Of a stretch of DNA of 64,000 nt, positions 16,771-26,348 are shown piece by piece. Within the stretch, counting starts at the first letter, position 1; every line of letters begins with the position of its first letter. The DNA comes from Streptomyces decoyicus. GTDB taxonomy: Bacteria; Actinomycetota; Actinomycetes; Streptomycetales; Streptomycetaceae. The DNA lies in assembly GCF_019880305.1 (NCBI RefSeq), contig NZ_CP082301.1, forward strand, positions 5,394,001 to 5,458,000, in the 5' to 3' direction. The position numbers were made by a program, and so were the translations under genes. Below the pieces are notes generated by a model. That model was not told the origin of the DNA. It worked only from the letters and a program-made list of their open reading frames with translations, and made no database searches.

Positions 16771-18183
16771 TCAGGGGTGCGTCATCCGCAGGACGTCCAG
16801 CGCCTCGTCCAACTGCTCCTCGCTCAGGAGCCCCCGCTCGACATAGCCGCCTTCGAGGACCACCTCACGGATCGTCTTCCGCTCGGCGACGGACCTCTTG
16901 GCGACCTTCGCGGCCTCCTCGTACCCGAGGTACTTGTTGAGCGGAGTGACGACCGACGGCGACGACTCGGCGTACTCGCGGGCCCGTTCCACGTTCGCGG
17001 TGATCCCGTCGACCGTACGGTCCGCCAGCAGCCGGGAGACATTCGCCAGCAGCCGCACCGACTCCAGCACGTTCTTCCCGATCACCGGCAGCATCACGTT
17101 CAGCTCGAAGTTGCCCGCCGCCCCGGCCGCCGCCACCGTCGCGTCATTGCCGGTGACCTGCGCTGCGACCATCAGCACCGCCTCCGGGATCACCGGGTTG
17201 ACCTTCCCGGGCATGATCGACGAGCCCGGCTGAAGATCCGGCAGCGCGATCTCCGCGAGCCCGGTACGCGGCCCCGACGCCATCCACCGCAGATCGTTGG
17301 CGATCTTCGTCAGCCCGACCCCGATCGTCCGCAGCTGCCCGCTGGTCTCGACGATCCCGTCGCGCGCCCCCTGCGCCTCGAAATGATTCCGCGCCTCCGT
17401 CAGCGGCAGCCCCGTCGCCCGCGCCACTTCGGCAATCACCGCGGCCGAGAAACCGGGCGGCGTATTGATCCCCGTCCCCACCGCAGTGCCGCCCAGCGGC
17501 AGTTCCGCCAGCCGCGGCAGCGCGGCCCGCAGCCGCTCGACGCCGTACCGCACCTGGGCGGCATAGCCGCCGAACTCCTGCCCCAGCGTCACCGGCGTCG
17601 CATCCATCAGATGCGTCCGCCCCGACTTCACGACCTCGGCGAATTCCTCCGCCTTCCGCTCCAGCGACTCCGCGAGATGCTCCAGCGCCGGAACCAGATC
17701 GTTGAGGACGGCCGACGTCGCCGCGATATGAATCGACGACGGGAAGACATCATTGGACGACTGGCTGGCATTGACGTGGTCGTTCGGGTGGACCGCCCGC
17801 CCCAGCCGCTCGCTCGCCAGCGTCGCGATGACCTCGTTGGTGTTCATGTTCGACGACGTCCCGGACCCGGTCTGGAACACGTCGACGGGGAAGTGGTCGT
17901 CCCACTGCCCCTCCGCCACCGCGGCGGCGGCCTCCTGGACGGCCTCCGCGATGTCCTTGTCCAGCACCCCCAGCTCCCCGTTGACCATGGCGGCCGCCCC
18001 CTTGATACGGGCCAGCGCCTCGATGTGCGCCCGCTCCAGCCGCTGCCCGGAGATCGGGAAGTTCTCCACCGCACGCTGCGTCTGCGCCCGCCATTTGGCA
18101 TGCGCGGGCACCTGCACCTCGCCCATGGAGTCGTGCTCGGTCCGAAAGCCGTGAGAGTCGCCGAATGCGCTGTTGTCGCTCAT
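16771..18183 (-). CDS. fumC: Class II fumarate hydratase
   Basis: 470 residues of the fumarase/aspartase superfamily, cytosolic and iron-independent, interconverting fumarate and malate in the TCA cycle. Signature motifs are 'TGSGTSSNMNTNEV', 'NDHVNASQSSNDVFPS', 'GRTHLMDATPVTLGQEF' and the flexible catalytic loop 'GSSIMPGKVNP'. ATG 18183 (MSDNSAFGDSHGFRTEHDSMGEV) was chosen over an in-frame upstream ATG at 18225 because the hairpin 18194-18225 occupies that DNA. A second, unrelated iron-sulfur fumarase is encoded at 21651-23324. Confidence 0.95.
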   Translation of the reverse strand: MSDNSAFGDSHGFRTEHDSMGEVQVPAHAKWRAQTQRAVENFPISGQRLERAHIEALARIKGAAAMVNGELGVLDKDIAEAVQEAAAAVAEGQWDDHFPVDVFQTGSGTSSNMNTNEVIATLASERLGRAVHPNDHVNASQSSNDVFPSSIHIAATSAVLNDLVPALEHLAESLERKAEEFAEVVKSGRTHLMDATPVTLGQEFGGYAAQVRYGVERLRAALPRLAELPLGGTAVGTGINTPPGFSAAVIAEVARATGLPLTEARNHFEAQGARDGIVETSGQLRTIGVGLTKIANDLRWMASGPRTGLAEIALPDLQPGSSIMPGKVNPVIPEAVLMVAAQVTGNDATVAAAGAAGNFELNVMLPVIGKNVLESVRLLANVSRLLADRTVDGITANVERAREYAESSPSVVTPLNKYLGYEEAAKVAKRSVAERKTIREVVLEGGYVERGLLSEEQLDEALDVLRMTHP

Positions 18184-18193
18184 ACCTATGTCA

Positions 18194-18225
18194 GTGCCCG
18201 GGAACGGCGATCTGTTCCCGGGCAC
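18194..18225. terminator. Terminator of the HTH/DUF397 operon upstream of fumC
   Basis: A perfect 12-bp stem (18194-18205 with 18214-18225) has an 8-base loop. It lies 10 bases past the stop of the last DUF397 gene and 11 bases before the fumC start. Confidence 0.75.
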
Positions 18226-18234
18226 GTCCGTAAG

Positions 18235-18456
18235 TCACCTGCCTGCAGGGCGCTCACCCTTCAGCCCCGCTATGAAGGCGGCCCAGGCGTGGTGGGAGAT
18301 GAGGAGGGCGGGTCCGTGGGGGTTCTTGGAGTCACGGACGGGGACGAGAGCGGGGTGGCCGTCGGCGACCTCGACGCAGTTGCCTCCCTCCTGATTGCTG
18401 TAGCTGGACTTGCGCCAGACGGCGGCGGTCAGGTCGGGGCCGGGAGCGCTCAGCAT
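18235..18456 (-). CDS. DUF397 small protein (second copy)
   Basis: 73 residues with the DUF397 core 'AAVWRKSSYSNQEGGNCVEVAD', then 'VPVRDSKNPHGPALLIS' and a C-terminal 'AWAAFIAGLK' helix. DUF397 proteins are short partners of DUF5753 helix-turn-helix regulators in Streptomyces (BldB and the WhiJ-associated proteins are the known relatives). Its ATG overlaps the end of the preceding DUF397 gene by 7 bases. It is a recognisable paralogue of that neighbour, so the pair is a local duplication. Confidence 0.88.
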   Translation of the reverse strand: MLSAPGPDLTAAVWRKSSYSNQEGGNCVEVADGHPALVPVRDSKNPHGPALLISHHAWAAFIAGLKGERPAGR

Positions 18457-18662
18457 GCGAATCCGTCGGTTTTGAGGCCGGTTACGAAGGTGGTCCAGGC
18501 CTCGTCGGGGATGAGGAGGGCGGGGCCGTGGGGGCGTTGGGAATCACGGACGGGGACGAGGCCGGGTATCTCGTCGGCGACCTCGACGCACACGCCACCT
18601 TCGTTGTTGCTGTAACTGCTCTTGCGCCAGACGGCAGTACTCAGGTCAGGGGCGGCTCGCAT
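18450..18662 (-). CDS. DUF397 small protein (first copy)
   Basis: 70 residues: 'TAVWRKSSYSNNEGGVCVEVAD', 'VPVRDSQRPHGPALLI', 'AWTTFVTGLK'. ATG 18662 lies inside the 3' end of the HTH gene (22-base overlap), giving translational coupling with the regulator. In the characterised WhiJ-type systems the small protein is thought to modulate the HTH protein's DNA binding. That role is inferred here from family and gene order. Confidence 0.88.
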   Translation of the reverse strand: MRAAPDLSTAVWRKSSYSNNEGGVCVEVADEIPGLVPVRDSQRPHGPALLIPDEAWTTFVTGLKTDGFAC

Positions 18663-19492
18663 GGCGTCCAGTCCTCCATTGCCACTCGGATCATCGCCTC
18701 GGCGTCGCGGGGCGAGAGGGCCATGGCCCTGAGCAGATCGTAGTTCTCGCGGCGGATGGCGACGTCGCTCTGGTTTTCGATAATTGTCCCGGAGTGGCTT
18801 CCTTCTTCATAGGCCGTCAACGGTTGGTGCGGCAGGGTGTAGAGCATGAGCGAGCTGCCTGCCTCTGCGTGCCCACCAGCCGCGAACGGCAGTAACTGAA
18901 TGGTGAGATGTGGTCTCATACCCACCTCGACCAGGGCGGACATCTGTTGGCGCATCACCTCGGGTTCACCGACCGGGCGCCGTAACACTGCCTCGTCGAG
19001 GATGAACCAGCATCGCGGTGGCTTGGGCTTGTCCAGCAGGGCCTGTCGATCGATCCGGGCCCGTACCAAGCTCGCGACCTCGGCATCCGAGGCGTAGGGG
19101 TTACCGCATCGCAGTGACTTTTCCGCAAGTTCCCGAGTCTGGAGGAGACCAGGAATCGTGGCGCTCGCGTACTCCTCGATGACCGCGGCCCTACTCTCGA
19201 TCTCGCTGATGACGCGGCGGTATTTGCCGGGGAACGGTTCCCTCTTCGCGAGGGTGTGCAAGCGAGCGAAGAGCTCGCCCGTGCCGAAGCATGCGTCCAG
19301 CTTCGTCGGCAGATCGTCGTACGGCAGCGACTCGGCGGCCTCGATCCGGGCCAGTTGGGACTTGCTGTAGTTCACCACCTCGGAGAGCCGTCGTAGTGAC
19401 ATGCCTGCCTGCTCCCGGTGGCGACGCAACTCAGCGCCGAAGAGGTCGCGCACCGAGCGGTCTGGTGAAAGTTCTCGCGCTTCGAAGGTCAT
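18641..19492 (-). CDS. XRE-family HTH regulator with DUF5753 domain (TTA-containing)
   Basis: 283 residues. The N-terminal helix-turn-helix (about 18-75) reads 'FGAELRRHREQAGMSLRRLSEVVNYSKSQLARIEAAESLP'. The rest is a DUF5753 domain ('YRRVISEIESRAAVIEEYASATIPGLLQTRELAEK', 'RPVGEPEVMRQQMSAL', 'SSLMLYTLPHQPLTAYEEG'). ATG 19492 follows GGAGGGA at good spacing. Codon 200 is TTA (plus-strand 18893-18895), so full-length protein should need the bldA tRNA. It leads an overlapping operon with two DUF397 genes, the WhiJ/BldB-type module of Streptomyces. Confidence 0.9.
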   Translation of the reverse strand: MTFEARELSPDRSVRDLFGAELRRHREQAGMSLRRLSEVVNYSKSQLARIEAAESLPYDDLPTKLDACFGTGELFARLHTLAKREPFPGKYRRVISEIESRAAVIEEYASATIPGLLQTRELAEKSLRCGNPYASDAEVASLVRARIDRQALLDKPKPPRCWFILDEAVLRRPVGEPEVMRQQMSALVEVGMRPHLTIQLLPFAAGGHAEAGSSLMLYTLPHQPLTAYEEGSHSGTIIENQSDVAIRRENYDLLRAMALSPRDAEAMIRVAMEDWTPCEPPLT

Positions 19493-19591
19493 AGGCCTAT
19501 CCCTCCCTGTCCCGAACGTGATCTGGGACAACAACCCTCTGTTGAGCGTAGCCAGCGCAGAGCAACCATGAGGACACAGAAGGTAATTACC
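19491..19591. promoter_or_regulatory. Divergent control region with three palindromes
   Basis: Between the HTH gene and the divergent small ORFs lie ATAGGCCTAT (19491-19500, overlapping the HTH start codon), TGTCCC-N11-GGGACA (19508-19530) and GGTAATTACC (19582-19591). A dimeric HTH regulator could bind one or more of these; which one is not determinable by eye. Confidence 0.4.
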
Positions 19592-19653
19592 CCGGCGGCC
19601 GCGCGAACGGCCCCGGGGCACGGCCAACGCTGAGCAATCTCAGGAGCGTCAAC

Positions 19654-19932
19654 ATGCTTCAACCTATTGCCCGTTGCCTCGCGTGGGTGCGGGCTTTACT
19701 CATCCCGCGAGCAACGGGCCGGCACCGGGCGCCCGCCCCCTCCGCGTGCGGCCGCCCCATGCCCGCCCGTACGGTCCTCGTGCTGCCGTGGAGCCCGCCC
19801 CGGCTCCCCCGCGCGGCCCGCCGCCGGGGACGCCCCGTCGAACGGCCCCTGGACGGCGACGCGTCACCCCTCGTCCGTCCCTACTACGCCGCGTACGAAC
19901 GCCGGCCCCGGCCCGCCGAGGTGGTCTGGTGA
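19654..19932 (+). CDS. Small arginine/proline-rich protein of unknown function (TTA-containing)
   Basis: 92 residues from ATG 19654 with GGAG nine bases upstream. The N-terminus (MLQPIARCLAWVRALLI) is amphipathic or weakly hydrophobic. The middle is Arg/Pro-rich and the C-terminal part reads 'PLDGDASPLVRPYYAAYERR'. I do not recognise a characterised family, though similar small proteins occur next to HTH regulators in other Streptomyces as I recall. Codon 15 is TTA (19696-19698), as in the divergent regulator. The stop overlaps the next ORF's GTG. Confidence 0.6.
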   Translation: MLQPIARCLAWVRALLIPRATGRHRAPAPSACGRPMPARTVLVLPWSPPRLPRAARRRGRPVERPLDGDASPLVRPYYAAYERRPRPAEVVW

Positions 19933-20126
19933 ACGCCGGCCGCACGCCGCCGGGCCCGCCGCCCCGGCAGTCCCTGATGACCCTGCGGGTCTATACCGCG
20001 AGCCGCGACGGCGTGGTCACGCAGGAGCGGGCGCCGGTGCACGTCGTGGCCGGTGAGCCGCTCGACGTGTACGGGCTCAGCCAGTCCTGGCCGCCGTGCG
20101 CCTGCCCCCGTCATCGCGGGCGCTAG
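19929..20126 (+). CDS. Small protein of unknown function coupled to the preceding ORF
   Basis: 65 residues. GTG 19929 overlaps the stop of the preceding ORF (GTGA). After a proline-rich start it reads 'LMTLRVYTASRDGVVTQERAPV' and 'GEPLDVYGLSQSWPPCACPRH', with a closing Cys-Ala-Cys motif that might bind metal or form a disulfide. It does not belong to a family I can name. Overlap coupling and codon use make it a believable gene; its function is unknown. Confidence 0.55.
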   Translation: MNAGRTPPGPPPRQSLMTLRVYTASRDGVVTQERAPVHVVAGEPLDVYGLSQSWPPCACPRHRGR

Positions 20127-20142
20127 TGCCACCCCGCACAAG

Positions 20143-20192
20143 CCCTGGCGGTGGGGTGGCTCTCTCCGAGCGTTCGGAGAGGGCCGCCAGGG
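20143..20192. terminator. Two-step hairpin between the small ORFs and DinB gene
   Basis: The outer 9-bp stem (20143-20151 with 20184-20192) encloses an inner 7-bp stem (20162-20168 with 20175-20181). It lies between convergent genes, so it probably terminates both. Confidence 0.6.
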
Positions 20193-20244
20193 AGTGACGG
20201 CCCGCGCCTGCGCCTCCGGCAGCGGATGGAGCCCCCGGCCCCCG

Positions 20245-20805
20245 CTACTGACCCACCCTTCCGTCGATGCACTCGCGCAACAGGTCGGCCTGCCCGCAGT
20301 GACGGGCGTACTCCTCGATCCGGTGCACCAGCAGCTCCCGGACTGCGAACCCGTCCTTCCCCAGACGCTCGCCCAGATCCGGGTGCTCGGCCAGCGCGGC
20401 ATCGGTCGCGGCCTGCTCGCGCGCCAGATCGGCATACGCGGCGTCGACCTCGGCCTGCGCGCCGACGGCTCCGTTGAAGTCCGCGTCACGCTCGCCGTAC
20501 AGCTTCGGCAGCGGTTCGCCGTCGCTGATCCAGTTGCGCCAGTCCCGCTCCACCTCGGCGAGGTGCCGGAGCAGGCCGAGCAGCGACATCGTCGACGGCG
20601 GAACCGACCGACGCGCCAGTTGCTCCGCGTCCAGGCCCTCGCACTTCATCCGCAGGGTTATGCGGTAGTTCGTCAGGAAGTCCTGAAGCGTCGCCAGCTC
20701 GCCGTCCGGACTGACACCTTCGCTGTTACGGGGGTCGTCGTCCGGGTCGGCCCACATGTCGGGGTAGACGCTCGCCTGGCTCCATCGTGCGGGTTGGTCA
20801 CTCAT
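20245..20805 (-). CDS. DinB-family (DUF664) protein
   Basis: 186 residues from ATG 20805. The helical bundle of the DinB/DUF664 superfamily is visible: 'LQDFLTNYRITLRMKCEGLDAEQLARRSVPPSTMSLLGLLRHLAEVERDWRNWI', with the His of 'LRHLAEVE' and a distal 'RIEEYARHCGQADLLRECIDG' whose His/Asp positions normally bind a divalent metal. Members include thiol-dependent transferases; this one's substrate is unknown. In-frame ATGs at 20814 and 20829 are alternatives. Confidence 0.85.
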   Translation of the reverse strand: MSDQPARWSQASVYPDMWADPDDDPRNSEGVSPDGELATLQDFLTNYRITLRMKCEGLDAEQLARRSVPPSTMSLLGLLRHLAEVERDWRNWISDGEPLPKLYGERDADFNGAVGAQAEVDAAYADLAREQAATDAALAEHPDLGERLGKDGFAVRELLVHRIEEYARHCGQADLLRECIDGRVGQ

Positions 20806-21010
20806 GCGGCCCATAGTCGACCGCGCCACCGCAAGCCCGCCAGCGAGTTTCGGTCCGGACGGACGGGTACGCGCGGTCGCTCCGGCCGTCGAGGAACGCG
20901 CGGGGCTCGGCGTTGAGGCTTCATACTCCAGCCGTAGATCGTCATGTGCCCTGGTCTTGGGGCCGTCTGCCGGTGGCGGAAACTCAGGTGGCCTCAGCGC
21001 GCCATCCGGA

Positions 21011-21016
21011 TACAGT
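21011..21016 (+). promoter_or_regulatory. -10-like TACAGT placed for a leaderless GNAT transcript
   Basis: TACAGT ends 6 bases before the GTG start at 21023. That spacing would put transcription start at or next to the start codon. No clear -35 is seen. Confidence 0.4.
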
Positions 21017-21022
21017 CGGGCA

Positions 21023-21523
21023 GTGCCTGAGTTGAAGCGGCTGCATGCAGGCGATGCCCCCGCGGTCCTGGCCTTCGAGCTGGCGAACCGCGCCTACTTC
21101 GCTGCCTCGGTCTCCGACCGGGGTGACGAGTTCTTCGACCGGTTCGCCGACCGGTACCGCGCCTTGCTGGCCGAGCAAGAGGCCGACATCAGCGCCTTCT
21201 ACGTGCTCGTCGCTGAGAATGGCTCGGTTCTGGGACGGTTCAACCTGTACGACTTCGAGGACGGCACCGCCGAGCTCGGCTACAGGGTCGCGCAGCATGT
21301 TGCCGGCCGCGGTGTGGCGACCGCGACCGTCCGGGAGCTGTGCCGGCCGGCGGCGGCGCGGCACGGGCTGCGCACACTGCGGGCGGCCACCTCCCGCGGC
21401 AATGCCGCGTCCCAGAGGGTGCTTGCCAAGGCCGGGTTCGTTCCGGTTGGCCCGGCCGACCCGGTCGGCCTCGGTGGTAAGGCCGGCATCTGGTACCAGC
21501 GCGACCTGGTGCGCCAGCCGTAG
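21023..21523 (+). CDS. GNAT-family N-acetyltransferase
   Basis: 166 residues from GTG 21023. It shows the GNAT pattern 'FYVLVAENGSVLGRFNLYDFEDGTAELGYRVAQHVAGRGVATATVRELC' (acetyl-CoA loop R-x-x-G-x-G/A as 'AGRGVA') and 'RTLRAATSRGNAASQRVLAKAGFVPVG', as in RimJ/RimL-type acetyltransferases of protein N-termini or small amines. The longer upstream frame overlaps the divergent DinB promoter region and is not supported. The acceptor is unknown. Confidence 0.85.
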   Translation: MPELKRLHAGDAPAVLAFELANRAYFAASVSDRGDEFFDRFADRYRALLAEQEADISAFYVLVAENGSVLGRFNLYDFEDGTAELGYRVAQHVAGRGVATATVRELCRPAAARHGLRTLRAATSRGNAASQRVLAKAGFVPVGPADPVGLGGKAGIWYQRDLVRQP

Positions 21524-21602
21524 ACCGTGATCTTGCTGCTGGAGCGGCTGCGGGAAGGCGGCAGGCGCGCTCAGTTGGGCCTATGGAGGGCGGCAGCAAG
21601 AA

Positions 21603-21638
21603 CGAGAGCCCCAGCGCGAAGCGCGCCGGGGGCTCTCG
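21603..21638. terminator. Bidirectional terminator between GNAT and class I fumarase genes
   Basis: A 10-bp stem (21603-21612 with 21629-21638) carries an inner GCGC/GCGC pairing. Read on the minus strand it is followed by TTCTT. Confidence 0.8.
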
Positions 21639-21650
21639 GAACTCAGTAGG

Positions 21651-23324
<1,674 letters not shown>

Positions 23325-23490
23325 CGAAGGTCATTCCTTACTCGGAGAGGTCCGGCTGGCATCTACGGCAGCGCCTCCACAGCGTAGAACCCTGGCGCGC
23401 GGACGCCGCTGTGAGGTAAGGCTCAGTACGTGCGAGACCTGTCGCGTCGATCCCTGGTCGCGATCTATCGCGTTTCGGTACGCTGGGGCC

Positions 23491-24372
23491 GTGGAAGCAG
23501 ACAACGGGGGACGACCGGGCCCCGAGACCCCGCCCGGAACGCTTCAGAAGCAGGATCAGCTCCGGGAGCGGCAGCCGGTGAACATGACCAAGACGGCGTC
23601 CGCGCGGCCCGCCGTGGCCGAGGGCGACATCCGTGCGTCGGACGCGGACCGCGACCGGGTCGCCGAGATCCTCCGTGAGGCGCTGGCGGAGGGCCGGCTG
23701 GACCCGGAGGAGCACGCCGAGCGGATCGACACCGTCTACCGCGCCAAGACCATGGGCGAACTGGAGCCCGTCGTACGGGACCTGCCCGCGGCGGGCGCCG
23801 GCCGCGCGCAGCCGGACCAGGACGCGTACGTCTACGGCCCCGGCGCCCCGGTCCCGGACCAGAACCTCGTCGCGATCTTCAGCGCCTCCGTCCGCAAGGG
23901 CCGTTGGCAGGCCCCCGCGCGGATCAACGCCGTCGCGTTCTTCGGCTCCGTCGAGATCGACCTGACCGAGGCGGTCTTCCCGCAGCAGCAGGTCCAGATC
24001 AACGTCACGGCGATCTTCGGCAGCGTGGAGATCCGGGTCCCGGAGAACATCACGCTGCGCAGCAGCGGCGCCGGCGTCCTGGGCAGCTTCGAGGTCGAGA
24101 CGCATGACGCCGAGGACACCCATGCCCCGCAGGTCCTGGTGGGCGGCTATGCCGTGCTGGGCAGCGTGGAGGCCAAGCCCAAGCGCGGTGCCTGGATCCG
24201 CGATCTGCGCGACCGGCTGCGCGAGGGGCATCGGGAGCTGCGCCACGAGCTGCGCGAGGAGCGGCGTGAGCGTCATCAGCAACTGCGCGCGGGACGGCAC
24301 GAGTGGCACGAGCGGCGGCGCTCCGAGCGCCGCGAGCGCCGGGACCGGTTCCGCGGGGACACGGGAGCCTGA
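23491..24372 (+). CDS. DUF1707 domain protein with adhesin-like repeats
   Basis: 293 residues from GTG 23491. Residues about 45-100 are the DUF1707 helical domain ('DIRASDADRDRVAEILREALAEGRLDPEEHAERID'), found in many actinobacterial proteins. A beta-rich region follows with repeated 'FGSVEI', 'LGSFEV' and 'LGSVEA' strands. The last 60 residues are a highly charged Arg/Glu-rich helix. There is no signal peptide or membrane segment, so it is probably cytoplasmic; function unknown. TACGCT ends 8 bases before the GTG, which suits a leaderless message. An internal ATG at 23584 is the alternative start. Confidence 0.8.
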   Translation: MEADNGGRPGPETPPGTLQKQDQLRERQPVNMTKTASARPAVAEGDIRASDADRDRVAEILREALAEGRLDPEEHAERIDTVYRAKTMGELEPVVRDLPAAGAGRAQPDQDAYVYGPGAPVPDQNLVAIFSASVRKGRWQAPARINAVAFFGSVEIDLTEAVFPQQQVQINVTAIFGSVEIRVPENITLRSSGAGVLGSFEVETHDAEDTHAPQVLVGGYAVLGSVEAKPKRGAWIRDLRDRLREGHRELRHELREERRERHQQLRAGRHEWHERRRSERRERRDRFRGDTGA

Positions 24373-24601
24373 GGCCGCGTACGGCCCCCGGCCGCCGCAC
24401 CGGCGGCGGCCGACCCACGGAAGGGGACGTCACCCGCGATTTTCTCGTTGTCGCACGATCGCCACGGTATGCATAAGCGTGCGTACAGCGGGTAGGGCTG
24501 GTGCATCGTCTCTCGTACGGCTGCGGGGTGCGGAAATAGGCCGTGCGCAGCGAGACGGGCAAGGGTGATTCTCGCGCCGAAGCCGTCGTCAGGAGTAGAC
24601 C

Positions 24602-24961
24602 GTGCTGCTACCGCATCAGCCCCTGCAGGATGCCGCTGTCGTTCCGTCCCAGCAAATGCCTGCTCGTGACGAGGCCGGTCCCTGGCATTCGGAGGCGGTG
24701 TGCCGCCGGGACGAAGCCGGGCTGTTCTTCGCCCCGTCCAAGGAGCCGACCGCCGCGCGACTGGCCAGAGAAGAGGCCGCGAAGCGGGTCTGTGCCCGCT
24801 GTCCCGTGATGGTCGAGTGCCGGGAGCATGCGCTGCTCCAGCCCGAGCCGTACGGCGTCTGGGGAGGTCTGACCGCGGCCGAGCGCCGGGTCGTGCTGAC
24901 CCGCCGGCGGCGCCGGGAGACCGAGCTCCAGCGCGCGGCCCATATGCCTGCGGCCGGCTAG
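24602..24961 (+). CDS. WhiB-like (Wbl) iron-sulfur regulatory protein
   Basis: 119 residues from GTG 24602 with AGGAG upstream. The four cluster cysteines are C34 ('EAVCRRDEAGLFF'), C64, C67 ('CARCP') and C73 ('VECREHAL'). The 'GVWGGLTAAERR' turn and a basic tail (RRRRRE) complete the Wbl fold. Wbl proteins bind a [4Fe-4S] cluster and usually the principal sigma factor, acting in development, redox or antibiotic responses. I cannot decide which Wbl subgroup this is. Confidence 0.93.
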   Translation: MLLPHQPLQDAAVVPSQQMPARDEAGPWHSEAVCRRDEAGLFFAPSKEPTAARLAREEAAKRVCARCPVMVECREHALLQPEPYGVWGGLTAAERRVVLTRRRRRETELQRAAHMPAAG

Positions 24962-25020
24962 ACGGCCGCGCGAGCGGCTTCGGCCCATCGGACGCACCCC
25001 AGGACCCAGGGCGTATGGGC

Positions 25021-25061
25021 CACTTCGCCCCCGCCGGAGACTCTCCGACGGGGGCGAAGTG
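25021..25061. terminator. Bidirectional terminator between Wbl and glpX genes
   Basis: A 13-bp perfect stem (25021-25033 with 25049-25061) is extended by a further 6-bp inner pairing. It lies between convergent genes. Confidence 0.88.
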
Positions 25062-25089
25062 CATGCGGTGCCGGGCGGCCCGTACGGGA

Positions 25090-26121
25090 TCAGCTGGGGC
25101 GCTCGAAGTCCACCGAGCTGTACGCACGCAGCTTGGACAGCCGGTGCTGGGAGTCGATCTGGCGGATGGTGCCGGACTTGGAACGCATCACCAGGGACTG
25201 GGTGTAGGCGTTCTCGGCGCGGTAGCGTACCCCGCGCAGCAGTTCGCCGTCGGTGATGCCGGTGGCGACGAAGAAGACGTTGTCGCCACGGACCAGGTCG
25301 CCGATCTCCAGCACCTTGTCCAGGTCGTGCCCGGCGTCCAGCGCCCGCTGCCGCTCGTCGTCGTCCTTGGGCCACAGCTTGCCCTGGAAGGCGCCGCCCA
25401 GACACTTCAGCGCACAGGCCGCGATGATGCCCTCGGGCGTACCGCCGATGCCCAGCAGCAGGTCCACGCCGGTGCCCTCACGGGCCGCCATGATCGCGCC
25501 GGCCACGTCGCCGTCGGCGATGAACTTGATCCGGGCCCCGGCCTCCCGGACCTCCTTGACCAGGCCGTCGTGGCGGGGCCGGTCCAGGATGACGACCGTG
25601 ACGTCCTCGACCGCGGACTTCTTCGCCTTGGCGATCCGCTTGATGTTCACGGCCACCGGCGCCGTGATGTCCACGAAGTCCGCCGCCTCCGGGCCCGTGG
25701 CGAGCTTGTCCATGTAGAAGACCGCGGACGGGTCGAACATCGAGCCGCGCTCGGCCACCGCCATCACGGACACGGCGTTCGCCATGCCCTTGGCGGTCAG
25801 CGTCGTCCCGTCCACCGGGTCCACGGCCACGTCGCACTCCGCGCCGGTCCCGTCACCCACGCGCTCGCCGTTGTAGAGCATCGGGGCGTTGTCCTTCTCG
25901 CCCTCCCCGATGACCACGACGCCGTTCATCGAGACGGTGTGGATCAGGGCGCGCATGGCCTTGACCGCCGCGCCGTCCGCGCCGTTCTTGTCACCTCGCC
26001 CCACCCAACGGCCCGAGGCCATGGCACCGGCCTCGGTCACCCGGACGAGCTCCAGGGCGAGGTTGCGGTCCGGGGCTTCGGGGCTGACCTCGAGTGGGGA
26101 CGGGAGATGATGCTCGCTCAT
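25090..26121 (-). CDS. glpX: Class II fructose-1,6-bisphosphatase
   Basis: 343 residues of the GlpX family, which hydrolyses fructose-1,6-bisphosphate in gluconeogenesis. Motifs are 'WVGRGDKNGADGAAVKAM', 'VVIGEGEKDNAPMLYNGE', the metal and phosphate site 'DVAVDPVDGTTLTAKG', and 'LLLGIGGTPEGIIAACALK'. ATG 26121 has AAAGG upstream. It is the only fructose bisphosphatase seen here. Confidence 0.94.
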   Translation of the reverse strand: MSEHHLPSPLEVSPEAPDRNLALELVRVTEAGAMASGRWVGRGDKNGADGAAVKAMRALIHTVSMNGVVVIGEGEKDNAPMLYNGERVGDGTGAECDVAVDPVDGTTLTAKGMANAVSVMAVAERGSMFDPSAVFYMDKLATGPEAADFVDITAPVAVNIKRIAKAKKSAVEDVTVVILDRPRHDGLVKEVREAGARIKFIADGDVAGAIMAAREGTGVDLLLGIGGTPEGIIAACALKCLGGAFQGKLWPKDDDERQRALDAGHDLDKVLEIGDLVRGDNVFFVATGITDGELLRGVRYRAENAYTQSLVMRSKSGTIRQIDSQHRLSKLRAYSSVDFERPS

Positions 26122-26348
26122 CGAGCGCACCTTTCTGAACGGCGACGGCCGTGAAGGAATGAGGGTGGCTGTGCGGGGGTGCGGGGGTTTCCCCCGGAGG
26201 TTCACAGTATCTCCAGGCCGCCAAAATGAGCAGAGGGCCCTTCGCATGAGCGCCCCTGGGGGAGCCGGTCACCTGGTCGTTTGCGCAGGTGACGGGCTTT
26301 GCCGGGGGGCCTGTCAGGGGCGCGGCGGGGATGGGGGACCATAGGGGC

